Shown in pieces: positions 8,898 through 17,023 of a stretch of 55,465 nucleotides of DNA (positions within the stretch are counted from its first letter, which is position 1; every line of letters begins with the position of its first letter). The notes under the pieces were generated by a model. The model had not been told where the DNA came from and did no database searches. It was given only the letters and a program-made list of their open reading frames with translations. This DNA is from Elusimicrobiota bacterium (GTDB taxonomy: Bacteria > Elusimicrobiota > Elusimicrobia > UBA1565), in NCBI GenBank assembly GCA_016218495.1, contig JACRDU010000021.1, positions 1 through 55,465 of the forward strand, in the 5' to 3' direction. The position numbers and the translations under genes were made by a program.

Positions 8898-9335
8898 ATG
8901 GCGCGGACCTTCCTGCGGGCCCTCCTCCTGCTCCCCGTCTTCCTGGCCCTCTCCTGCAGCGGCTCGGGCGGCGGCGACGGGGTCGTCTCCTGCCAGGGCG
9001 CCGACCAGCGCTGCTCGTCCAGCGCGGACTGCTGCGGCACGATGCTCTGCAACGCCAATAAGGTCTGCAGCGGCGGCTCCTGCCAGAGCTCCGGGACGCG
9101 CTGCGCCAGCTCCTCGGAGTGCTGCGGGACCCTGACCTGCTCGGGAGGGGTGTGCTCGGACGGCGTCTGCGGGCGCAAGGGCGCCGGCTGCTCCGCATCG
9201 AGCCAGTGCTGTTCCACGCTGACCTGCTCGGGGGGCGTCTGCTCCGACGGCTCATGCTCGAACCGCGGCCAAGCCTGCACGAGCTCGTACCAGTGCTGCG
9301 GGACCCTGACCTGCGGCTCGGGGACCTGCCGGTAG
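8898..9335 (+). CDS. Secreted cysteine-rich protein with four tandem cystine-knot-like repeats
   Basis: The 145-residue product starts with a signal peptide (LLLLPVFLALSC) whose last Cys could be a lipidation site, although the lipobox is not canonical. The mature part is four units with near-constant cysteine spacing C-X6-C-X5-CC-X4-C-X4or5-C, for example CASSSECCGTLTCSGGVC. Neighbouring units are joined by short spacers ending in Cys (SGGSC, SDGVC, SDGSC). A central CC pair in a six-cysteine frame is the pattern of inhibitor-cystine-knot (knottin) folds, so a disulfide-stabilised extracellular protein is likely. No enzyme motif is present and the function is unknown. A TATACT promoter 6 nt upstream supports the start. 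It converges with the next gene, 2 nt away. Confidence 0.8.
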   Translation: MARTFLRALLLLPVFLALSCSGSGGGDGVVSCQGADQRCSSSADCCGTMLCNANKVCSGGSCQSSGTRCASSSECCGTLTCSGGVCSDGVCGRKGAGCSASSQCCSTLTCSGGVCSDGSCSNRGQACTSSYQCCGTLTCGSGTCR

Positions 9336-9337
9336 GG

Positions 9338-10057
9338 CTATCCGCCGAAGGCTTCGGCGAGGGCGGGGGCGGCGGCGGAGATCGCGCCCAGGACCTGCGG
9401 GTGCGCGCTCACGAACTCCAGGGTCTTCGGGTCGGCCCCCAGGCGCGTCATCACCGCCGGGTCGGCCAGCGCCCCCTGGATGCCGGGGCAGTCGAGGAGC
9501 TTCTTCATGAGCGGGCTCTTCACGAGCCGGCGCACGGCCGCGGGGTCAGCCATGGCGGGGGTGGACAGGAAGGCGCGCACCAGGGCCCCGTTGGTGAGGA
9601 TGGACTTGGCGACGGAGGGATGGCGCATCGCCAGGCGCACCGGGGCCGAATCGAGGTAGGAGTCCACCGCCTTCCTGTCCGACAGGAAGGTCCGGAGGTC
9701 GGCGGCGCTCTTCAAGGCGGTCCGGCGCATCAGGAAGCCGGCCGGGGCGGCGAAGAGCTTCGCGAGGACGGAGTCGGGGGCGACCTTCCGCTCTCCCCGC
9801 GGCATGGTCCGGACGGCGGGAGCGGGCTGCGCGTTCGGCGACATCTTGTAGCCGGCCGGGCCGATGGGCATCGGCGAAGAGGTCAGGGCGTCGCGCATGC
9901 TCTCCCGGGGCAGGGCCGCGGCGGCGGGGAAGGGGTTGTGCTCGACGGCCTCGTCCACCATGCGCGGGTCGACGGGGTGGGAGAGGGAGGAGTAGGCCAA
10001 GAAAGCCGAGACCGAGATGAGCCCGAGGAAGCTCATGAGGGGGATGTGCTCCTTCAT
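9338..10057 (-). CDS. Membrane-anchored protein of unknown function
   Basis: The 239-residue product has one N-terminal hydrophobic segment (residues about 6-24) without a clear cleavage site. A Pro/Ala-rich linker follows, then a helical C-terminal half with irregular repeats in which a short hydrophobic pattern is followed by Pro (TFLSDRKAV, SAPVRLAMRHPSV, STPAMADPAA, AHPQVLGAI). The repeats suggest a small alpha-solenoid exposed to the periplasm. No family is recognised. A TACCCT -10-like box lies 7 nt upstream of the ATG. The 72-bp gap to the symporter gene upstream contains a GC hairpin. Confidence 0.65.
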   Translation of the reverse strand: MKEHIPLMSFLGLISVSAFLAYSSLSHPVDPRMVDEAVEHNPFPAAAALPRESMRDALTSSPMPIGPAGYKMSPNAQPAPAVRTMPRGERKVAPDSVLAKLFAAPAGFLMRRTALKSAADLRTFLSDRKAVDSYLDSAPVRLAMRHPSVAKSILTNGALVRAFLSTPAMADPAAVRRLVKSPLMKKLLDCPGIQGALADPAVMTRLGADPKTLEFVSAHPQVLGAISAAAPALAEAFGG

Positions 10058-10064
10058 CCTTAAT

Positions 10065-10070
10065 AGGGTA
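10065..10070 (-). promoter_or_regulatory. -10-like box TACCCT
   Basis: TACCCT on the reverse strand ends 7 nt before the ATG at 10057. It is a weak match to the hexamer, but the position fits the leaderless pattern. Confidence 0.35.
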
Positions 10071-10106
10071 GCCCGGCGGCCGGGCGCGTTCCTGGGTCGA
10101 CGGACC

Positions 10107-10123
10107 GGGCCCTCTATGGGCCC
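10107..10123 (-). terminator. GC hairpin after the symporter gene
   Basis: GGGCCC, a 5-nt loop, then GGGCCC forms a perfect 6-bp stem just after the symporter stop codon. No U-run follows, so it may be a mRNA 3' end stabiliser rather than an intrinsic terminator. Confidence 0.4.
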
Positions 10124-10129
10124 AAAGGC

Positions 10130-11420
10130 CTAAGCCCCGACGCCGGGCTGTTCCTCGGAGGCGCCCACGCAGGCGGCGATGACGAGGTCGCCGCCGACGT
10201 TGACCACCGTGCGGCTCATGTCGAGCAGCCGGTCCACGCCCAGGATGATGCCGATGGCCTCTCCGGGCACCCCGATGTTCTGAAGGACGACGACGATGAG
10301 GGGCAGAGAGCCCCCCGGGACGCCGGCCGTGCCGACCCCGGCCATCACCGACCACAGCACCACCATCACCTGCTGTCCGAACGACAGGTGGACCCCGAAG
10401 AACTGCGCCAGGAAGAGCACGGTCACGCCCTCGTAGAGGGCCGTGCCGTTCTGGTTGGCGGTGGCTCCCACGGTCAGCACGAAGTCGCCCACCGCGCGGG
10501 GAATCTTCAGCTCCTCGCGCGCGGCCTGGAGGGTCAGCGGGAGCGTGGCGCTCGAGGAACTCGTGGCGAAGGCCGTCATCAGGACCCCGGAGGAGCCCTT
10601 CAGGAACTCGAGGGGGTTCCGGCGCGCGGCGAACTTGAGCGCGGTCCCGTAGACGAAGACCGAGTGCAGGGGTCAGGGCGGCCAGCACCAGGGCGACGTA
10701 CTTGGCCAGCATGCCCACCACGTCGAGGCCCGCCGTGGCCGTCACCGAGAAGACGAGGCCGGCCACGCCGACGGGGGCCAGCGTCATCGCGAAGCCGATA
10801 ATCTTGAGCATGGCGCCCTGGAGGGCGCGCAGGAGGTCCTTGAGCGGCTTGGTCGTCTCCTCGTCCATCGCCGCCAGCGCCGCGCCGAGCGCCAGGCTGA
10901 AGACCATGAGGGGGATGAGGCCGCCCTCGAAGGCGTTGACCGCCTCGGCCAGCGGGTTCTTCGGGATCAGCTCGGTCAGGGTCTGCGCCGCGCCCTTGGC
11001 CTTGCCGGCGTTGGCCACGGCCGCTTGGGCGGCGGACCCGCCCGAGAAGCGGGCCTGGAGCTCGGAGCGCGCGGCCTCGGGCAGGCCTTCGCCCGGGCGT
11101 ACGAGGTTCGTGAGGCCGACCCCGAGGAGCACGGCAGCCCCGGAGAAGACGACCGTGAACATCAGGGTGCGCAGGCCGACCCGCCCCACCTTGCCCACAT
11201 CGCCGATCTCGGCCACGCCCAGGACCAGGGCCGAGGGGACGAGCGGCACCACGGCCATGAAGACCAGGCGCAGGAAGAGCTGGCCGAGCGGCTGGGCCAC
11301 GCTCCCGACCAGCCACTCGAGGGTGGCTGGCGGCAGGCCGGCGCGGGCGGCCAGGCCCAGCCCGACCCCCGCCCCCAGGCCCGCGAGGATGGGCCAGTGG
11401 GACTTCCCGCCTACAGCCAC
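10130..11420 (-). pseudogene. Dicarboxylate/amino acid:cation symporter (DAACS family), frameshifted
   Basis: Two reading frames together encode one Glt/DctA-type sodium- or proton-coupled transporter of about 430 residues. The first frame, from the GTG at 11420, covers the N-terminal membrane helices to ...VLAALTP. The second continues as LHSVFVYGTALKFAARRNPL, then LTAFATSSSSATLPL-type signature residues (here MTAFATSSSSATLPL), the NQNGTALYEG motif and a normal C-terminus. The frames meet at a run of four C on the coding strand (10669-10672). Removing one C restores a continuous reading frame. The gene is either inactivated by a recent 1-nt insertion or carries a sequencing or assembly error; everything else looks intact. 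The GTG overlaps the end of the lysine-dehydrogenase-like gene, implying co-transcription. Confidence 0.85.
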
Positions 11421-12559
11421 TCGAACCTGCGGGTCAGCTTGAAGCCGCGCTTGGCGATCTCTTTGAAGAACTCTGGGGCCGGGACGCCGACCTCGTTGCG
11501 GTGGGCGCCGGGCGGGATGCTCCCGTCGGCCAGCATGCGGGCGATGATGGCGGCGGGGAAGCCCGTGGTGCGCATCATCGATGTCATCTTATGGGCGTCG
11601 TCGTAGCGGTCGGCCATGTCGTAGACGACCTTGGCTGGCCGGCCGTCCTTCACGCCCTTGGCCGTGACCTGGATGACGACGAGGTCCTTCTCCCCGGGGC
11701 GGTCGAAGTGGCGGCGGAACAGGACGGCGGCCAGGGCGCGCGGGGAGACCTCCGCCTTGCCGACCTTGACGGGCCTCTCGTCGAAGAAGCCCATGGCGTT
11801 CATGGCGTTCACCACCGCCATATGCCCGGGGTAGCGGATGAACTTGTTGTCGAGGTATTTGACCTTGCCCTTGAAGGTCATCGCCATCGTGGACAGGCCC
11901 CCGGCGGCATGGCCGGCCTCGCAGACGCCCAGGCCCGGCACATCGACGGCTTCGACTTCGGAGCAGCCCTTCACCTCGATGAGCTTGCCGCCTTTGAGCG
12001 ACAGGCCGGTGCCCACGTACTCGTTGATGAGGCCGTGTTCCGAGAAGGTGAGCAGGTAGTTCATCGGCGGACGGGGGCTCTGGGGCAGGCCGCCGTCGCG
12101 GATGAGGACCTCGTCGGCACGGTCGAGGTCGTTGATGGCCGCGGCGCCGATGATGTTGGTCATGCCCGGGCCCAGGCCGCAGTCCGGCACGATGCCGATG
12201 CCGGCCTTCTTGGCGGCCTTGTCGAGGGCGAGCTCCTTCAAGACGACGGGGGTAGAGCCGCCCAGGTCGACGAAGTTGACCTTGTTCTTGAGCGCGGCCT
12301 TGGCCAGGCCCAGGTTGAAGAAGTAGGGGACGCAGCTGACCAGAGTGCTACGGCCCTTGGCCAGCGCGGCGACGGCGTCGGGCTTGGAGGCGTCGGCCTT
12401 GGCGTAGCGGACCTTGGGGGACTTGAGGAACCGCTTCGCGGAGGCCAGCGTCGCGTCGCAGGCGTCGGCGAGGAGGACTTCCTCCACCCCGTCCTGGCGC
12501 ACCATGTCGAACGCGCACGCGCGCCCCTGCATCCCGCCGCCGATGATCATGAATCGCAT
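11411..12559 (-). CDS. Saccharopine/lysine dehydrogenase-family oxidoreductase
   Basis: The 382-residue product begins with an NAD(P)-binding Rossmann motif (MIIGGGMQGRACAFD). It then shows the saccharopine dehydrogenase family features SCVPYFFNLGLAKAA, VNFVDLGGSTPVV and the PDCGLGPGMTN stretch, with a C-terminal catalytic domain (FKGKVKYLDNKFIRYPGH). Length and order match the lysine 6-dehydrogenase/saccharopine reductase-like group, so an NAD(P)-dependent step in lysine or related amino acid metabolism is likely; the substrate is not certain. A GGAGG ribosome-binding site precedes the ATG, and an extended -10 (TGCTAGGAT) lies 18 nt upstream in a palindrome shared with the divergent aminotransferase. 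Confidence 0.85.
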   Translation of the reverse strand: MRFMIIGGGMQGRACAFDMVRQDGVEEVLLADACDATLASAKRFLKSPKVRYAKADASKPDAVAALAKGRSTLVSCVPYFFNLGLAKAALKNKVNFVDLGGSTPVVLKELALDKAAKKAGIGIVPDCGLGPGMTNIIGAAAINDLDRADEVLIRDGGLPQSPRPPMNYLLTFSEHGLINEYVGTGLSLKGGKLIEVKGCSEVEAVDVPGLGVCEAGHAAGGLSTMAMTFKGKVKYLDNKFIRYPGHMAVVNAMNAMGFFDERPVKVGKAEVSPRALAAVLFRRHFDRPGEKDLVVIQVTAKGVKDGRPAKVVYDMADRYDDAHKMTSMMRTTGFPAAIIARMLADGSIPPGAHRNEVGVPAPEFFKEIAKRGFKLTRRFEWL

Positions 12560-12577
12560 AGGTCCCTCCGGACCAGC

Positions 12578-12599
12578 ATCCTAGCAAGCTTGCTACGAT
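12578..12599. promoter_or_regulatory. Divergent promoter on a 14-bp palindrome
   Basis: The palindrome TAGCAAGCTTGCTA (12582-12595) places TTGCTAGGAT leftward (hexamer TAGGAT at 12578-12583, 18 nt before the dehydrogenase ATG) and TTGCTACGAT rightward (hexamer TACGAT at 12594-12599, 9 nt before the aminotransferase ATG). The two extended -10 elements are mirror images. A dimeric repressor could also bind here. Confidence 0.5.
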
Positions 12600-12608
12600 G
12601 GGGGAACG

Positions 12609-13745
12609 ATGAACGCCCTCTCAAGACGGCTCTGGACCCTCGCCCCCTCCTGGCGCTACCTCAACAACGGCTCCTTCGGCGCGTGCCCGCGGGCGGTGCT
12701 CAAGGAGCAGGACCGCTGGCGCGCGCGCCTGGAACGCCAGGCCGTCGTCTTCATGGACGACGAGTTGCCGGGCGGCCTGCGCCGCGCGGCAGCGGACATC
12801 GGCGGCTTCGTCGGCGCGCGCGGGGAGGACGTGGTCTTCGTCGACAACGCCACGACGGGGGCGAACGCCGTCCTGCGCAGCCTGCCCTGGCGTCGCGGCG
12901 AGCGCTGCCTGCTCGCCGACACGGCCTATCCGGCCGTGCGCTTCGCCGCCGAACGCCTGGCCGCCGAGCGCGGATTCGGCGTGGACTATGCGCGCGTCCC
13001 CGCGCGCTTGGGCGGCCCCGAGGAGGTCGTCCAGGCGTTCGAGCGCGCCCTCAGGCCGCGCACGCGCCTGGTCGTCGTCGACCACATTGCCGCCCCGACC
13101 GCGCTGGTCTTCCCGGTGCGCCAGGTGGCCCGTCTGGCCAAGGCCGCCGGCGCGCGCCTCTTAGTCGACGGGGCGCATGCTCCCGGACAAATCCCCCTCG
13201 ACATCCCCGCCGTCGGGGCGGACTACTACACCGGCAACCTCCACAAGTGGCTCTTCGCCCCGAAGGGCAGCGCCATCCTGTGGGCGCGTCGCTCCGTGCA
13301 GGACGGCCTCGTGCCGGTGGTCACCTCGAACAACGCCGGGCAGGGATTCCTCGAGGAGTTCGCCTGGACCGGCACACGCGACCCGAGCCCTTGGCTCTCG
13401 GCCCCCGCGGGGCTGGCCTTCCACCGCCGCCTCGGAGCCGGCCGTCTCATGGCCCGCAACCGGGCGCTGGCCTGGCAGGGGGCGTCCTTGGTCGCGGAGA
13501 AGACGGGCTTCTCCATCCCCGGCCCGCGTTCCATGTACGCCGCGATGGTCCCCGTCGTCCTTCCCCGGCGCTGGGGCTCTGGCCGGCCGGGCGCGGAGCG
13601 CGTCCATGCCGCGCTCCAGAAGCGCAAGGTCGAGGTCCCGGTGTTCCCCGTCGGCGGCGAGCTTTACCTGCGCATGAGCGCCCAGGCCTACAACGACCTG
13701 GACGATTTCAAAGCCCTGGCCCGCGTCCTCCTTTCGTTGCTTTAA
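12609..13745 (+). CDS. Class V PLP-dependent aminotransferase (isopenicillin N epimerase-like)
   Basis: The 378-residue product has the fold-type I signature of class V enzymes: DNATTGANAVLRSL for cofactor phosphate binding, LLVDGAHAPGQIPLD with the PLP-ring Asp and His, and the Schiff-base lysine in TGNLHKWLFAPKGSAIL. These motifs are those of the isopenicillin-N-epimerase/cysteine-desulfurase-like branch; the true substrate cannot be read from the sequence. The start YLNNGSFGACPRAVL is typical of the group. Its stop codon overlaps that of the converging transglycosylase gene by 4 nt. Confidence 0.88.
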   Translation: MNALSRRLWTLAPSWRYLNNGSFGACPRAVLKEQDRWRARLERQAVVFMDDELPGGLRRAAADIGGFVGARGEDVVFVDNATTGANAVLRSLPWRRGERCLLADTAYPAVRFAAERLAAERGFGVDYARVPARLGGPEEVVQAFERALRPRTRLVVVDHIAAPTALVFPVRQVARLAKAAGARLLVDGAHAPGQIPLDIPAVGADYYTGNLHKWLFAPKGSAILWARRSVQDGLVPVVTSNNAGQGFLEEFAWTGTRDPSPWLSAPAGLAFHRRLGAGRLMARNRALAWQGASLVAEKTGFSIPGPRSMYAAMVPVVLPRRWGSGRPGAERVHAALQKRKVEVPVFPVGGELYLRMSAQAYNDLDDFKALARVLLSLL

Positions 13746-14584
13746 CGGGCCGAGGGGCGGCGGACGGAGGTGCGGGCGACGATGGCCTCGCGCAGGGCCA
13801 GGACGGCCCGCGCGTAGTTGTCGGAGTGGTTATAGGCGTAGACCGACCAGTACACCGGCGACGTGTGGGAGAAATCCGTCGCGCCGGCGGGATAGCCGTT
13901 GCGGCGCAGGTAGTTGGCCGCGCTGCCCAAGGCGTCGGGCCAGTCGGTCAGGCTGCGCCGTCCGTCGCCGTTGAAGTCCACCCCGTAGGCCAGCAGGCTC
14001 GACGGGATGAACTGCACGAAGCCGAAGGCGCCCGCCCAGGAGCCGCGGACCTCGAACGGGTCGCTGGCGTCGTTATAGTGGATGCGGATGAGCGCCGCCA
14101 ACTCCTTGGCGCCCCAAGAAGACCGGCGCGGGACCAGGTTGGCGATGGTGTAGTAGACGTTGAAGACCGGGTAGGTCCCCGTGTTGCGCCCGTAGAAGGT
14201 CTCGACGCCGGCGATGGCGGCCAAGATGCCCCGGTCGACCGAAAAGGCGGCTCCCGCCGCCGACGCCTCCGGGCCGTGCTCGGAGAGGAACTTGACCCCC
14301 GCGGCGATGCGCTCCTCCGAGACGACCCGGCGCCGGTACTCGTCCCAAGGCAGGGCCTCGCCCTGGTTGGGGGGCGGGTTGTTGAAGCGGTCGGCGACGC
14401 GTTGGTCGAGGGCGCAGCGCGGGTCGGCGAAGAGGGCTTCGATGTAGGGCGGGGGGACCTCGGTGCCTCTGAGGATTTCGAGCACGGCGGCCTTGGCCGC
14501 ATCCTGCGCGGCCCCGGCCGGCAGGGGCGGGACGTCCGCGCCGGCGGCCAGCGCCGCCGTGAAGGCCAGGGCCAAGGGGTCCAT
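13742..14584 (-). CDS. Lytic murein transglycosylase, MltB type
   Basis: The 280-residue product has a signal peptide and then the MltB-family lytic transglycosylase core. GVETFYGRNTG carries the catalytic Glu, followed by the substrate-groove motif GSWAGAFGFVQFIPSS and SLTDWPDALGSAANYLRRNG with VYAYNHSDNYARAV. It would cleave the MurNAc-GlcNAc bond of peptidoglycan to give a 1,6-anhydro product in the periplasm. No C-terminal peptidoglycan-binding domain is present. An extended -10 (TGCTATATT) ends 6 nt before the ATG. Confidence 0.9.
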   Translation of the reverse strand: MDPLALAFTAALAAGADVPPLPAGAAQDAAKAAVLEILRGTEVPPPYIEALFADPRCALDQRVADRFNNPPPNQGEALPWDEYRRRVVSEERIAAGVKFLSEHGPEASAAGAAFSVDRGILAAIAGVETFYGRNTGTYPVFNVYYTIANLVPRRSSWGAKELAALIRIHYNDASDPFEVRGSWAGAFGFVQFIPSSLLAYGVDFNGDGRRSLTDWPDALGSAANYLRRNGYPAGATDFSHTSPVYWSVYAYNHSDNYARAVLALREAIVARTSVRRPSAR

Positions 14585-14590
14585 GGCGCT

Positions 14591-14596
14591 AATATA
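14591..14596 (-). promoter_or_regulatory. Extended -10 box TATATT, leaderless-type
   Basis: TGC then TATATT ends exactly 6 nt before the ATG at 14584 on the reverse strand. Confidence 0.6.
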
Positions 14597-14603
14597 GCAC
14601 GGG

Positions 14604-15257
14604 TCAGGTGAGGCGGGGCGGGTCGTTGGGCGCGGCCATCCGGGGAGCGGAGGGGGTCATGACGCGCGCGGGAGGCTCCCGCCTGCGGGCCAGGGCGAGG
14701 GCCGCGGCGGCCAGGGCCAGGACGCCGGTCGCCGTCGCCGCGACCATGCGCTCCGTACGCCGACGGGCGGCCCGCTTGAGGGCCGTCGCATAGGCGCGAT
14801 CCTCGCGCTCGAGCGCATGCAGGACGCGGGTCCGCGCGGCCTTCACGAAGACGGGGAACTGCGGCACGCCCATGAGCTGCGCGGCCTTGCCCGCGTCCAC
14901 CAGGCCCGCCTCGTGGCGCACCGCCCGGCCGACCACGCCGGCCGCCTCCAGGACCCGTATGGTCTCGGCCAGGTGCCAGTACTCGCAGAGGCAGGCGTGG
15001 ACGCGCCGGTCCTCGGCTTCGGCGGCCCGGCGCAGGTCCGTGCGCGTCCCCGCCGGAGGGAGCCCCTCCTCCGCGTAGAGGGCGGTGAGGTCTTCGAGCT
15101 TTTCGGACAGGCCGTCGAGGGCGGCGACCCGGGCGGAGGTCCGTTCCATCACCCCGTCGAGGCCGATGGCCGCGTCCACCTCGCGGCTGCTCACCGCGGC
15201 GGCGCGCAGGGGGGGCGCCGCTAGGGCGAGCAGGCACAGGGCTAGGAGGGGGCGCAC
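14604..15257 (-). CDS. Exported helical protein with C-terminal membrane anchor, unknown
   Basis: From the GTG at 15257 the 217-residue product has a signal peptide (PLLALCLLALAAPPLRAAA), a helical central region (VMERTSARVAALDGLSEKLE; CLCEYWHLAETIRVLEAAG) and one hydrophobic segment near residues 178-195 flanked by arginines. This topology suggests a periplasmic domain tethered at its C-terminus. The same frame is open far upstream but that part lies opposite the aspartokinase gene. No family is recognised. It lies 19 bp upstream of the transglycosylase gene, which has its own promoter. Confidence 0.6.
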   Translation of the reverse strand: MRPLLALCLLALAAPPLRAAAVSSREVDAAIGLDGVMERTSARVAALDGLSEKLEDLTALYAEEGLPPAGTRTDLRRAAEAEDRRVHACLCEYWHLAETIRVLEAAGVVGRAVRHEAGLVDAGKAAQLMGVPQFPVFVKAARTRVLHALEREDRAYATALKRAARRRTERMVAATATGVLALAAAALALARRREPPARVMTPSAPRMAAPNDPPRLT

Positions 15258-15305
15258 CCCATAACTATGTACGCCTGCGGCGTCCCGGTCAAGGCCCCGA
15301 GTTGC

Positions 15306-15311
15306 TAACAT
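15306..15311 (+). promoter_or_regulatory. Extended -10 box TAACAT, leaderless-type
   Basis: TTGC then TAACAT ends exactly 6 nt before the ATG at 15318. Confidence 0.55.
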
Positions 15312-15317
15312 CCCCGT

Positions 15318-16646
15318 ATGATAGTGATGAAGTTCGGCGGCTCGAGCGTGGCTGACGGCGCGCGCATCCGGCGGGTGTGCGCCATCGTCCGGGCTCGCCG
15401 CGCGCAGCGACCGGTCGTGGTGGTCTCGGCGCTGCGCGGCGTCACCGACGACCTGCTCGGGCTGGCCCGCGCCTCCCTGCCGGGGGATTTCCGGCTCCTC
15501 GCCGCGCTGCGGCGCCGCCACCGCTCCCTGGCCGCCGAGCTGCGCGTGCCGTTCGGCCCCGCGGCCGAGCTCTTGCTGGAGCTCGAGAGGCTGGCGCGCG
15601 GGATATCCCTGGTCAAGGAGCTCACCCCGCGCACCCTCGACTATGCGGCCGGCTTCGGGGAACGCCTGTCGTCGCGCCTCATCGCGGCTGCCTTCTCCCG
15701 AGCCGGGCTCGCCTCCCAGGCGCGCGACGCCTCCGACTGCGGAATGCTGACGGACGGGCGCTTCGGCGAGGCCAACCCGCTCCCCGAGGCCTCCGCGGCG
15801 CTGCGGCGGGGGCTGGGCCGGCCGTCCCGCATCCCCGTCGTCACCGGCTTCATCGGCCGCACCCGCTCCGGCGAGCTGACCACGCTCGGCCGCAACGGTT
15901 CCGACTACACGGCCGCCATCATAGGGGCGGCCCTGGGCGCGCGCGAGATCCAGATCTGGTCCGACACCGACGGCGTGATGACGGCGGACCCGCGCATCGT
16001 CCCCGACGCCCGCCCCATCGCCGCGCTGAGCTTCGCCGAGGCCAGCGAGCTGGCCTACTACGGGGGGAAGGTGCTGCATCCGCACACCCTCGTTCCCGCC
16101 ATCCGGCGCGGCCTCCCGGTGCGGGTGCTCAATACGTTCAAGCCGGAGCACCCCGGCACGGCCATCCTGGCCAAGGCCCCGGCGCGCGCCGCCGGGGTCC
16201 AGTCCATCGCCTTCAAGAGGCGCCAGACCATCGTCAGCGTCTCCAACCCGCGCATGGCGGAGGGCTCCGGGTTCCTGGAACGCATCTTCGCCGCGTTCGG
16301 CCGGCACCGGATCGACGTGGACATGGTGTCGACCTCCGAGGTCACCGTGTCGGCCAGCGTCGCCGACGCGGCCCGCCTCGAGCCGGCGCTGCGCGAGCTC
16401 CGCGCGGGGTTCGCGGTGCGCGTCGAGCGCGGGCGCGCCGTGGTCTGCGTGGTCGGGGACGGGATCGGCTCCACTCCCGGGGTGGCGGGGCTGGTGTTCG
16501 CCGCGCTGCGCGGAGCCCAGGTCAACGTCGAGATGATCTCCCAGGGCGCCTCGGAGATCAACATCGCCTTCGTGGTCAAGGACGCCCAGGTGGAGCGGGC
16601 GGTGCGGGCGCTCCACGGCGCCCTCTTCGGTCCGGGGCCTACTTAG
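15318..16646 (+). CDS. lysC: Aspartate kinase
   Basis: The 442-residue product phosphorylates aspartate, the first step of the lysine/threonine/methionine/diaminopimelate pathway. Visible features are the N-terminal MKFGGSSVADG, the catalytic region TLGRNGSDYTAAIIGAALGA and WSDTDGVMTADPR, the dimer region SELAYYGGKVLHPHTL, and two C-terminal ACT-type regulatory domains from about residue 305 (IVSVSNPRMAEGSGFLERIF; VCVVGDGIGSTPGVAGLVF; VNVEMISQGASEINIAFVV). The layout resembles the monofunctional lysine-sensitive enzymes; the feedback effector is inferred. The stop overlaps the converging small exported gene by 8 nt. Confidence 0.93.
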   Translation: MIVMKFGGSSVADGARIRRVCAIVRARRAQRPVVVVSALRGVTDDLLGLARASLPGDFRLLAALRRRHRSLAAELRVPFGPAAELLLELERLARGISLVKELTPRTLDYAAGFGERLSSRLIAAAFSRAGLASQARDASDCGMLTDGRFGEANPLPEASAALRRGLGRPSRIPVVTGFIGRTRSGELTTLGRNGSDYTAAIIGAALGAREIQIWSDTDGVMTADPRIVPDARPIAALSFAEASELAYYGGKVLHPHTLVPAIRRGLPVRVLNTFKPEHPGTAILAKAPARAAGVQSIAFKRRQTIVSVSNPRMAEGSGFLERIFAAFGRHRIDVDMVSTSEVTVSASVADAARLEPALRELRAGFAVRVERGRAVVCVVGDGIGSTPGVAGLVFAALRGAQVNVEMISQGASEINIAFVVKDAQVERAVRALHGALFGPGPT

Positions 16647-16923
16647 GGGCGGGGGCTTCGGGAGAGGCGGCCGGGACGCCGCGGGTGAGGAACTGCTCGT
16701 GGTCGACGCCGGTCATCGCCGGGTCGAGACGGATGACCGAGACCAGCCCGCCGTCGCCTCTAGCCACGGCGGCCTGGAGGATGGCCTTGGTGAGCGGGTC
16801 CGCCGCCGCGGCTTCGTGGGCGGCCGGTTCTGCGGCCTGAACCTGCGGCGCCTTGACGGCGTCGCGCGTGAATCCCGCTCCCGCCGCCGCCACCAGCGCT
16901 CCCGCCAGGACCATGCTCTTCAT
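16639..16923 (-). CDS. Small exported protein, unknown
   Basis: From the ATG at 16923 the product is 94 residues with a signal-peptide-like N-terminus (MKSMVLAGALVAAAGAGF), an Ala/Glu-rich linker and a short conserved-looking end (ADPLTKAILQAAVARGDGGL, then VSVIRLDPAMTG). An upstream in-frame ATG at 16974 would add 17 non-hydrophobic residues and is less likely. The CATGCTAT just upstream may be a weak -10. Whether it is a real gene rests on the signal peptide and codon pattern only. Confidence 0.5.
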   Translation of the reverse strand: MKSMVLAGALVAAAGAGFTRDAVKAPQVQAAEPAAHEAAAADPLTKAILQAAVARGDGGLVSVIRLDPAMTGVDHEQFLTRGVPAASPEAPAPK

Positions 16924-17023
16924 GCCGATAGCATGCTCTGGAACCCCGTTTCGGCGCAGGGGCGAAGGGTCCATGAACCCCGCGCGGAGGGCCCAGAGGA
17001 TCCTGGGACCTTCGGCCTACCGG

